A stretch of 54,041 nucleotides of DNA from Bacillota bacterium (GTDB taxonomy: Bacteria > Bacillota > Clostridia > Lachnospirales > Lachnospiraceae): NCBI GenBank assembly GCA_023412855.1, contig JAEZRJ010000079.1, positions 1-54,041 on the forward strand, written 5' to 3'. The translations under genes were made by a program, and so were the position numbers. Under the pieces are notes generated by a model. It saw nothing but the letters and a program-made list of their open reading frames with translations, had not been told where the DNA came from and made no database searches. Every line of letters begins with the position of its first letter. Positions within the stretch are counted from its first letter, which is position 1. Below are positions 23,763 to 30,827 of the stretch, piece by piece.

Positions 23763-24605
23763 ATGAATTATCAGTGGTACCCCGGGCATATGACTAAGGC
23801 GAAGCGGATGATGCAAGAAGACATCAAGCTGATAGATTTGGTGATCGAGCTGGTCGATGCCAGAATCCCTCTCAGTAGCCGTAATCCCGATATCGACGAA
23901 TTGGGAAAAAATAAAGCAAGATTGATTCTCCTCAACAAATCAGATTTGGCGGACCCCAAATATAATAAGCTTTGGGCGGAATATTTTAAAGAAAAGGGCT
24001 TCCATGTGCTGGAGATAAACTCCAAAAACGGTACAGGAATAAAAGCGATACAAGGTGTCGTACAGGAGGCTTGTAAAGAAAAAATAGAAAGAGACAGAAG
24101 AAGAGGTATCATCAACAGGCCTGTTCGGGCTATGGTGGTAGGAATACCAAATGTGGGAAAATCCACATTCATCAATACGTTTGCGGGAAAGGCCTGTACG
24201 AAGACGGGAAACAAGCCGGGTGTTACGAAGGGGAAGCAATGGATACGCTTGAACAAAGGAATCGAGCTTTTGGACACCCCGGGTATCCTATGGCCCAAAT
24301 TCGAAGATCAGGCGGTAGGGATGAAGCTTGCATTCATCGGTTCTATGAACGATGAGATTCTTCATATCGATGAATTGTCCTTGGATTTGATACATTTTTT
24401 GCAGGAGAAGTATGACGGAGCATTGGAAAAACGCTACGAGGTGGAGCCGGGCGGAAACACGTCGGATATGCTTCGCAAGATATGTGTCGCCAGACACTGC
24501 TATTTGAAGGGCGAGGAGCCGGATTTGCAAAGAGCCGCCGCCAGCGTGGTGGACGATTTCAGGAGCGGAAGGCTGGGAAGAATTACGCTGGAATTTCCGG
24601 AATGA
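23763..24605 (+). CDS. rbgA: Ribosome biogenesis GTPase RbgA (YlqF)
   Basis: RbgA is a circularly permuted GTPase needed for late 50S assembly. The permuted order is visible in the 280-residue protein: G4 LLNKSDLADP comes first, then G1 GIPNVGKSTFINTFAG, then G3 LLDTPGILWPKF. The N-terminus MNYQWYPGHMTKAKRMM is the family hallmark. The gene lies between two signal peptidase genes and upstream of rnhB. An AGGAGT site at about 23748 fits the ATG. Confidence 0.96.
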   Translation: MNYQWYPGHMTKAKRMMQEDIKLIDLVIELVDARIPLSSRNPDIDELGKNKARLILLNKSDLADPKYNKLWAEYFKEKGFHVLEINSKNGTGIKAIQGVVQEACKEKIERDRRRGIINRPVRAMVVGIPNVGKSTFINTFAGKACTKTGNKPGVTKGKQWIRLNKGIELLDTPGILWPKFEDQAVGMKLAFIGSMNDEILHIDELSLDLIHFLQEKYDGALEKRYEVEPGGNTSDMLRKICVARHCYLKGEEPDLQRAAASVVDDFRSGRLGRITLEFPE

Positions 24606-24668
24606 TTTGAAATATACTATTAAAATAAGCTGACATAATATGCCGGTTTGGAAGGGCATGGTTCAACA

Positions 24669-25208
24669 ATGAAGAAACTGTTAAAAGAAATATTGAGTAC
24701 CAGCGTATATCTGCTTGTGGTGCTTTGTTTGACCTATGTGGTGATTCATTTCATCGGTCAGCGGACGCAGGTGATTGGAAGCTCTATGGAGACGACCCTC
24801 AGCGATAACGATAATTTGATCGTAGATAAGATTACTTACCGTTTTAATGACCCTAAAAGATTCGATATTGTGGTATTTCCGTTTCAGTATGCGAAGGATA
24901 CCTTCTATATTAAGAGGATTATCGGTTTGCCTGGGGAAAGTGTTTATATCGATGAAGATGGTGTTATTTATATCGACGGAGAGGCCCTTGAAGAGCATTA
25001 CGGAAAAGAGGTCATTCTGGATGCCGGGCGGGCGAAGGAACCGGTCACTTTGGGAGAGAACGAGTATTTCGTCATGGGCGATAACAGAAACAACAGCTCC
25101 GACAGCAGAGACCCTGCGGTGGGCAATGTTTCCAGAGATAACATTATAGGAAGAGCCTGGATTCGTATTTGGCCTTTGGAGGATTTCGGCATCTTAAAAC
25201 ACCAGTAG
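24669..25208 (+). CDS. lepB: Type I signal peptidase (second of two)
   Basis: This is a 179-residue paralogue of the upstream lepB: an N-terminal membrane segment (TSVYLLVVLCLTYVVIHFIG), Ser box VIGSSMETTL, Lys box FYIKRIIGLPGE, and GDNRNNSSDSR. The proline that commonly follows SMEP is replaced by threonine (SMETT), a minor departure. The ATG at 24669 has no ideally spaced site (GGAAGGG is 12 bases away); a TTG at 24648 is an alternative. rnhB follows. Two signal peptidases flanking rbgA may have different substrates, but this cannot be read here. Confidence 0.92.
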   Translation: MKKLLKEILSTSVYLLVVLCLTYVVIHFIGQRTQVIGSSMETTLSDNDNLIVDKITYRFNDPKRFDIVVFPFQYAKDTFYIKRIIGLPGESVYIDEDGVIYIDGEALEEHYGKEVILDAGRAKEPVTLGENEYFVMGDNRNNSSDSRDPAVGNVSRDNIIGRAWIRIWPLEDFGILKHQ

Positions 25209-25224
25209 AGACGGAGACAAAACA

Positions 25225-25989
25225 GTGGAAGTAAAAACAATCGATATAAAGAAGATTTTTCAGGCAGCCGACATAGAAAAGCTGCCTGAATTAATAGAAA
25301 GTTATTCTGCCGATGAGAGAAAAGCGGTACAGGCAATCGTCCTTTCTGCAAAAAAGCAGCTGGAAGCTTTACATAAGGAAAGAGAAAGAATGGAGCAAAT
25401 GTTCCGGTATGAGAGAGAATACTGTGATTTTTCTTATATCTGCGGCATTGACGAGGTGGGGCGGGGCCCTTTAGCGGGGCCTGTAGTGGCAGGAGCAGTA
25501 ATTTTGCCGAAAGATTGTGACATTTTATATCTTAATGATTCCAAACAATTGTCCGAAAAAAAGAGAGAAGAGTTATATGATGTTATCATGAAGGAAGCTG
25601 TCGCCACGGGGCTGGGTTATATAGCTCCGGAGAGAATCGATGAAATCAATATACTGCAAGCGACCTATGAGGCGATGCGTCAGGCTATAGACAATCTTTC
25701 GGTCAAGCCGGATCTGCTGCTGAATGATGCGGTGACGATTCCCCTTGTGAATATCAGACAGATTCCTATTATCAAGGGAGATGCGAAGAGTGCCTCTATC
25801 GCAGCAGCGAGCATTATTGCGAAGGTAACGAGGGACAGGCTGATGGTACAGTATGACAGCATTTTTCCCGAATACGGATTTGCCGCCAACAAAGGCTATG
25901 GAGCACAGATTCATGTAGAGGCTTTGAAAAAGTACGGCCCGTGTCCGATACATAGGCGTTCCTTCATAAAAAATATAATTCCCGTTTAA
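25225..25989 (+). CDS. rnhB: Ribonuclease HII
   Basis: RNase HII nicks at ribonucleotides in DNA and removes RNA from hybrids. The 254-residue protein has a helical N-terminal extension of about 70 residues, then the catalytic domain: GIDEVGRGPLAGPVVAGAV with the first acids, LNDSKQLSEKKRE, and the later DAKSASIAAASIIAKVTRD and NKGYGAQIHVEAL motifs. The N-terminal extension occurs in Firmicutes RnhB. The start is GTG with GGAGACAAAACA upstream. The gene sits between lepB and ylqG, as in the Bacillus rbgA-rnhB-ylqG-ylqH order. Confidence 0.95.
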   Translation: MEVKTIDIKKIFQAADIEKLPELIESYSADERKAVQAIVLSAKKQLEALHKERERMEQMFRYEREYCDFSYICGIDEVGRGPLAGPVVAGAVILPKDCDILYLNDSKQLSEKKREELYDVIMKEAVATGLGYIAPERIDEINILQATYEAMRQAIDNLSVKPDLLLNDAVTIPLVNIRQIPIIKGDAKSASIAAASIIAKVTRDRLMVQYDSIFPEYGFAANKGYGAQIHVEALKKYGPCPIHRRSFIKNIIPV

Positions 25990-26022
25990 ACCATATGTTT
26001 TTATAGATAGGGAGGTATTGCT

Positions 26023-27870
26023 TTGAACTTAGCCGGTTTATTTCAACCCCAATATGGGAACAAAGGCTCTGGCAGCCGTTCGGGTTCGGTGAGAGCTCCG
26101 ATAAGCGTGACCGCTTCGGGAAATTACCAAACCCAGCAGGTAATCAAGAATCTGTCGCCGGGGCAGACGATTCAAGGGGAAATCGTAAACAGAAATGGCA
26201 GTGAGGTGCAGATTCGGGTGGATAAGGATGTGATCATCACCGCGAGACTGGATAAGGACATCAGCCTTGCGGTAGGCCAGAACGTGACCTTCGAGGTGAA
26301 GAACCAGTCCGGTCAACAGTTAGCGTTAAGGCCGCTTTATGAGAATTTATCCCAGAATCCCAATGTACTTAAAGCGCTGGAGGCCGCCAAGCTGCCTTTG
26401 ACGGATGAATTAATGCGCATGGTTTCTTCCATGATGGAACAGGGAATGTCCATCGATAAAAATGCGCTCTTGGATATGGGAAAGTTGATATCCGCTCATT
26501 CAGGAGTTAACCCCGAGACGATTGTGGGACTTCGAAGCTTGCATCTTCCTGTGACACCGGAGAATATAGAACAATTTGAAAATTATCAGAATTACAGACA
26601 TCAGATAGTAAGCAGCGTAGCGGACTTCTTGTCGGAGCTTCCATCGGCGTTTCAGACGATGGTGGCGCAGGGACAGGCCGAGGGGGCTGTTAATTTTTAT
26701 AAGCATGTACTGCAGCTATTTTCAGAGTCTTCCATGCAAGGGGAAATGAAAAACGCAATGCAAAATGCGGTGCAAAACGATGAAGCCGGGACGGTTATAC
26801 TTGCCGATGCAGGCAAACTGGCAGGAGGTATGCAGAAGGAGGCACAAGCCGCAGGAAAGGAAAGTGTACTGAATGCTGCACAGAATCAGGCAGAAGGCAG
26901 GATGATGGAATCCATCATTCGAATTATAGATGGAGAAGGCGATGCAAAAGCGGTAAATGATGGCACGGCTGCAGGTAAGGGAGTGGAGACCATGGTTTCT
27001 CAAGGGGGTTCCTCAGCACAAGGCAGCACTTTGCAGAACTACGCGCCGCTTTTTGAGGTACTGAACCAAGAGGCAAGAAATACACTGTTTAATTTGTTGG
27101 AGGGAATAGGTTTTTCAAAACAACAGCTTTCCCAGGTGGCGGATGGCAGCATGCCGGTGAAGCAGTTGCTGCAGGAGATAAATATGATGTTGACGGTAAA
27201 CGCAGAAGCGGTAAGCCGGGAGAGTATTATCAATTTATTTGGAAGCAGGGCATACAATCAACTGCTTAACAATGAGGTCTTGCAGCAATGGCTGCTAAAA
27301 CCGTCGGATGTGGGGCAGAAGAACACCGTAGAGGACTTTTACGGGAGGCTGAGAGAACAGTCGGCGCGGCTTACGGAGGCCCTCGGTCAGATTTCGAAGG
27401 ATACACCGTTGGCAAAGAACCTTTCAACTATGCAGAGCAATATAGAATTTATGAATCAGCTTAATCAGGCGTTTAATTATATACAGCTTCCGTTGAAGAT
27501 GAGCGGGGGAAATGCCCATGGGGATTTGTACGTCTATACCAATAGGCGAAATGCTCCTAAGGAGGACGAAAGCGTCAGTGCGCTTTTACATCTGGATATG
27601 CAGTACCTGGGAACATTAGATATTTATGTGAAAATGAAAGAAAAAAATGTCAGTACAAAATTTTATTTAAAAGATGAGCAAACGATAGACTTTATCGCAG
27701 ACCATATTCATATTTTGAATGGGAGGCTTTCGGAGAGAGGTTATACCATGAATGCGGAAATGGTAATGAGCAAGGAAGAGGAAAAGGGAATGGATGTGAT
27801 GGAGGCTATGAGCGCTCAGGAAAAGCGGGAAAATATTTTGGCACAGTATTCTTTTGATGTAAGAGCTTAG
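26023..27870 (+). CDS. ylqG: FliK-like protein, YlqG type
   Basis: This 615-residue protein has an N-terminal beta-rich region (IQGEIVNRNGSEVQIRVDKD, VGQNVTFEVKNQSGQQ), a low-complexity Ala/Gln/Gly-rich middle, and a C-terminal domain resembling the flagellar hook-length protein FliK (LHLDMQYLGTLDIYVKM, ILNGRLSERGYTMNAEM). No other flagellar gene is present except the adjacent FlhB-like gene. Position after rnhB matches ylqG of Bacillus, whose function is not established. The start is TTG, with GGAGGT six bases upstream. Function is unknown; a role in export control is only suggested by the FliK/FlhB pairing. Confidence 0.78.
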   Translation: MNLAGLFQPQYGNKGSGSRSGSVRAPISVTASGNYQTQQVIKNLSPGQTIQGEIVNRNGSEVQIRVDKDVIITARLDKDISLAVGQNVTFEVKNQSGQQLALRPLYENLSQNPNVLKALEAAKLPLTDELMRMVSSMMEQGMSIDKNALLDMGKLISAHSGVNPETIVGLRSLHLPVTPENIEQFENYQNYRHQIVSSVADFLSELPSAFQTMVAQGQAEGAVNFYKHVLQLFSESSMQGEMKNAMQNAVQNDEAGTVILADAGKLAGGMQKEAQAAGKESVLNAAQNQAEGRMMESIIRIIDGEGDAKAVNDGTAAGKGVETMVSQGGSSAQGSTLQNYAPLFEVLNQEARNTLFNLLEGIGFSKQQLSQVADGSMPVKQLLQEINMMLTVNAEAVSRESIINLFGSRAYNQLLNNEVLQQWLLKPSDVGQKNTVEDFYGRLREQSARLTEALGQISKDTPLAKNLSTMQSNIEFMNQLNQAFNYIQLPLKMSGGNAHGDLYVYTNRRNAPKEDESVSALLHLDMQYLGTLDIYVKMKEKNVSTKFYLKDEQTIDFIADHIHILNGRLSERGYTMNAEMVMSKEEEKGMDVMEAMSAQEKRENILAQYSFDVRA

Positions 27871-27904
27871 GAGGAGAGATAAGGCGTGTGGGTATACCCG
27901 CACG

Positions 27905-27918
27905 AAGTCTTAAGACTT
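27905..27918. promoter_or_regulatory. Perfect 14-base palindrome before ylqH
   Basis: AAGTCTTAAGACTT reads identically on both strands. Another near-palindrome, GTGTGGGTATACCCGCAC, lies immediately upstream. Both occupy the short ylqG-ylqH gap. They could be an operator or a processing hairpin; nothing further supports either. Confidence 0.3.
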
Positions 27919-27940
27919 TGAGAGGAGCATGGTTATAAAT

Positions 27941-28246
27941 ATGAAGCCGTACGAAAAAGGAAAGGAAAAGCCGAAGAGGGCTATCGCATTAGCCTACGAC
28001 CCGGACGATGAAGCACCGCGGATTATTGCGGGCGGTCAGGGAGAGTTGGCGGAGAGGATTATTGAACGGGCGAAGGATGCCGATATTCCGATTCATAAGG
28101 ACGATAAGCTGGCGGATACCTTGTCTAGATTGGAAATTGGAGATATGATACCGCCGGAGCTGTATGAAGTTGTGGCGGAGATTCTTGTATTCGTGGATGC
28201 CATGGATAAGATTAAGGGGAAAATGGATAAGGATAGATCGCGATAG
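27941..28246 (+). CDS. ylqH: FlhB C-terminal-domain homologue, YlqH type
   Basis: The ~101-residue protein corresponds to the cytoplasmic C-terminal domain of the flagellar export protein FlhB (RAIALAYDPDDEAPRIIAGG, ADIPIHKDDKLADTLSRLEIGD, IPPELYEVVAEILVFV). The four membrane helices of FlhB are absent. The self-cleaving NPTH motif is replaced by KPKR, so it starts where cleaved FlhB would. This matches YlqH of Bacillus. An ATG at 27929 is an alternative start; the GAGGAG site fits neither perfectly. The next gene follows after ten bases. Confidence 0.85.
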   Translation: MKPYEKGKEKPKRAIALAYDPDDEAPRIIAGGQGELAERIIERAKDADIPIHKDDKLADTLSRLEIGDMIPPELYEVVAEILVFVDAMDKIKGKMDKDRSR

Positions 28247-28256
28247 GAGATGGATA

Positions 28257-28625
28257 TTGAATAATAGGGGAGTGGGAACTCAGTATGAGATGCTCGCAGG
28301 CAGGTATTTAGAGGAGCAAGGTTTTAAGGTCTTGGAGAAGAACTTTAGAAGCAGGGACGGGGAAATCGATATTGTCGGGCGCGATGGAGAATTTCTAGTG
28401 TTTGTGGAGGTAAAATACAGGGCTACGGAACAAAAGGGGATGCCGGAAGAAGCGGTCCAAGCTGCAAAACAGCGTAAGATATGCAGGACGGCGGATTATT
28501 ATCGGTTTATACATCGTTATTCGGAGGACGAACCGGTGAGGTATGATGTGATTGGGATAAGCGGCGGGGATGAAATTAGCATAAGGTGGTATAAGGATGC
28601 TTTTTCGCATGTTTATAGGTGGTAG
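28257..28625 (+). CDS. yraN: YraN family (UPF0102) nuclease-fold protein
   Basis: This is a 122-residue protein of the YraN family, which has a restriction-endonuclease-like fold. The hallmark segments are present: NRGVGTQYEMLAGRYLEEQGFKVL, NFRSRDGEIDIVGRDG and FVEVKYR, giving the D-ExK-type acidic pattern. The biological role is not established. The start chosen is TTG at 28257, with AGGAG seven bases upstream; it gives the normal N-terminus. Longer in-frame starts overlap ylqH. The stop is followed by an intergenic region of more than 500 bases. Confidence 0.87.
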   Translation: MNNRGVGTQYEMLAGRYLEEQGFKVLEKNFRSRDGEIDIVGRDGEFLVFVEVKYRATEQKGMPEEAVQAAKQRKICRTADYYRFIHRYSEDEPVRYDVIGISGGDEISIRWYKDAFSHVYRW

Positions 28626-28655
28626 GTATAAGGAGTTGTGGTAAAGAGGGAGGTT

Positions 28656-28900
28656 GTGAGAGCCTTTCTTCGGCAGCCTTTGGGTTCTGTTCCTGCGCGT
28701 ACGGCTCGGATTTTCTAAATGAAGCCTGTTTAGGGTTTGGTGACGGGCGGGTCGGCAGCAAAGTGCATCCGTGCACTGTGCTGCCTAAACGCCGCGTCCT
28801 TGCGGCGTTTGCCCTGGGTGTTTCGGGCTTCATTAAGAAAATCCGAGCCGTGCGCTTAACGGAACAGAACCCAAAACTGCCGAAGAAAGGCTCCTGCTAC
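28656..28900. repeat. Large palindromic element, copy 2
   Basis: It has the same design as the element at 14316-14578: arms beginning GAGCCTTTCTTCGGCAG and ending CTGCCGAAGAAAGGCTC, a long interrupted stem, and two apical hairpins at 28754-28785 (TCCG loop) and 28788-28810 (GTCCTT loop, perfect 9-bp stem). Many stem bases differ from copy 1, and the partner bases differ to match. With a 5'-truncated short repeat it fills the 534-base gap between yraN and pgeF; the remaining bases (about 28907-28987 and 29046-29150) show no gene. Confidence 0.9.
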
Positions 28901-28987
28901 GTTATGAGTTTACACACGAATGTGCTGTGGTGGGGAATAGAGTGTGTGGGACTTGATATGTAATGGAATGTGGGGCAGGCATAAGAA

Positions 28988-29045
28988 GTAAGAACGTGAT
29001 TCAAGAGATGATTTCTACGTTGCTGAGAACGGAGTGAATAGTAAC
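28988..29045 (+). repeat. Short MITE-like element, copy f (5'-truncated, internally deleted)
   Basis: It starts at GTAAGAACGTGATTCAAG exactly as copy c does, reaches ATGATTTCT, then jumps to GTTGCTGAGAACGGAGTGAATAGTAAC. The middle stem is lost. Confidence 0.85.
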
Positions 29046-29159
29046 AGTAAGAGAAGGTAAGTGTAAATGGATTATGGAAGTAAGTGCGAAGTGATGGAAT
29101 GAATATATTGAATAGAATTAGATGTACGGTGATAGTTTGGAAGATGGAGAATACAGTAT

Positions 29160-30002
29160 ATGGAGATTAAGAGAGTTGGCGGCGGGGAGGTTGTCAGGAG
29201 GAATTGGTTTGGGGAAGTGGAGTATTTGACGTTTCCGGGGATTGAGGAGACGGGGATTGTGAGGCATTTGTTTTCTACCAGGGTAGGGGGAGTTAGTGAG
29301 GGGATATTTGCTTCGATGAATTTGAGCTATACGAGGGGCGATGAGAAGGATGCTGTGGATGAGAACTTTGCCAGGGTGGCTAGGATACTGGGGAGAAGGG
29401 CGGAGGATTTTGTTTTTTCGGATCAGACTCATACGACGAACGTTAGGAGAGTGACGGCGAAAGATAGGGGGAAGGGGCTTGTTCGGGAGAAGGATTATGC
29501 GGATGTGGATGGTCTGATTACGGATGAGCCGGGAATTGTTCTTTCTACGTTTTATGCGGATTGTGTGCCGCTGTTTTTTGTGGATACGGTTCATAAGGCA
29601 ATTGGACTTTCCCACTCGGGATGGAAAGGGACTGTGAATAGGATGGGGGAACGTACTCTTGAGGAGATGAAACGGGAGTTCGGAACGGAAGCTAAGGATG
29701 TGACGGCGGCGATCGGGCCGTCTATTTGCGGTAAGTGCTATGAGGTGGATAGCGATGTGGCGGAGCAGTTTGCGGCGGCTTTTGAAGGCGAAGCGTTAAC
29801 TGATATTTTGGTTAAGAAGGAAAATGGGAAGTATTTGCTTGACTTGTGGAAAGCAAATTTTTACGTGCTGACGCAAGCAGGAGTTTCGAAACAGAAGATA
29901 TCGGTTACGGATATATGCACCTGCTGTAATCCGGAATATCTTTTTTCCCATAGGGCCAGCAAGGGAAAAAGAGGGAATCTGGGTGCTTTTTTAAGCTTGT
30001 GA
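29160..30002 (+). CDS. pgeF: Laccase-domain purine nucleoside phosphorylase (PgeF / YfiH family)
   Basis: The family has a copper/zinc-binding laccase-like fold; members act on purine nucleosides and have been linked to peptidoglycan fidelity. The 280-residue protein shows FSDQTHTTNVRRV, FYADCVPLFFVD, IGLSHSGWKGTVNRMG, GPSICGKCYEV and CTCCNPEYLFSHR, which together supply the metal-binding His and Cys residues. The N-terminal half uses many GGG, AGG and ATT codons, unlike its neighbours and like rimM. The start is ATG with GGAG ten bases upstream. A two-component system follows. Confidence 0.92.
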   Translation: MEIKRVGGGEVVRRNWFGEVEYLTFPGIEETGIVRHLFSTRVGGVSEGIFASMNLSYTRGDEKDAVDENFARVARILGRRAEDFVFSDQTHTTNVRRVTAKDRGKGLVREKDYADVDGLITDEPGIVLSTFYADCVPLFFVDTVHKAIGLSHSGWKGTVNRMGERTLEEMKREFGTEAKDVTAAIGPSICGKCYEVDSDVAEQFAAAFEGEALTDILVKKENGKYLLDLWKANFYVLTQAGVSKQKISVTDICTCCNPEYLFSHRASKGKRGNLGAFLSL

Positions 30003-30007
30003 CCGGC

Positions 30008-30022
30008 TTAAGAAAATCTTAA
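30008..30022. promoter_or_regulatory. Inverted repeat upstream of the response-regulator gene
   Basis: TTAAGA-AAA-TCTTAA stands 62 bases before the response-regulator start. It could be an autoregulatory binding site or a short hairpin after pgeF. No clear -35/-10 pair was found. Confidence 0.3.
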
Positions 30023-30084
30023 ATAATTTCCTATATGTCCCTTAAAAAATATATGGTTAGATGAAGAACGGAGAGGATTTTACT

Positions 30085-30777
30085 ATGGCGAATGTATTAG
30101 TGTGCGACGACGATAAAGCGATTGTGGACGCAATTGAAATTTATCTTATGCAGGAGGGTTATCATGTGCTGAAAGCATATGATGGGGAGCAGGCGATCAA
30201 GGTGCTGAAAGATAATAATGTGCACCTGCTTATTATCGATATAATGATGCCAAAGCTGGACGGAATTCATGCGACTTTGAAAATAAGAGAATATAGCAGT
30301 ATACCTATTATTATTTTATCGGCCAAATCCGAGGATTCGGATAAAATTCTGGGGCTCAATATCGGAGCGGACGATTATGTGACGAAGCCGTTTAATCCTC
30401 TGGAACTGGTAGCGAGGGTGAAGTCTAATCTGCGCCGTTATACGACCTTGGGGAATCTAAATAGGGAAAATAACGAGTTATTCAGTGTAGGTGGTCTGTG
30501 CATCAATGATGACACGAAAGAGGTGACCGTGGATGGAGACAGTGTGAAGCTGACACCGATAGAATACAATATTTTGTTGCTTTTGGTGAAAAATCAGGGG
30601 AGGGTGTTTTCCATCGATCAGATTTATGAAAGTATATGGAATGAGGAAGCCATCGGCGCTGACAATACGGTAGCCGTTCATATAAGACATATCAGGGAAA
30701 AAATAGAAATCAATCCCAAGGAGCCACGCTATTTAAAGGTAGTTTGGGGCGTAGGCTACAAAATAGAAAAGCAATGA
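30085..30777 (+). CDS. OmpR-family response regulator (VanR-like)
   Basis: The 230-residue protein has a receiver domain with acids Asp8-Asp10 (VLVCDDDKAI), the expected phosphorylation site Asp52 (LLIIDIMMPKLDG) and the switch Lys near residue 101 (DDYVTKPFNPLEL). A C-terminal winged helix follows from about residue 135 (SVKLTPIEYNILLLLVKN, DNTVAVHIRHIREKI). The ATG at 30085 follows GGAGAGG; eight more residues are possible from 30061. The kinase gene starts 50 bases downstream, so the two form one operon. The regulated genes are not identifiable. Confidence 0.93.
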   Translation: MANVLVCDDDKAIVDAIEIYLMQEGYHVLKAYDGEQAIKVLKDNNVHLLIIDIMMPKLDGIHATLKIREYSSIPIIILSAKSEDSDKILGLNIGADDYVTKPFNPLELVARVKSNLRRYTTLGNLNRENNELFSVGGLCINDDTKEVTVDGDSVKLTPIEYNILLLLVKNQGRVFSIDQIYESIWNEEAIGADNTVAVHIRHIREKIEINPKEPRYLKVVWGVGYKIEKQ

Positions 30778-30827
30778 TTTTTACAAGGATATAGACTGCC
30801 GGATATGGAAAGGAGCAGGGGGCAAGG

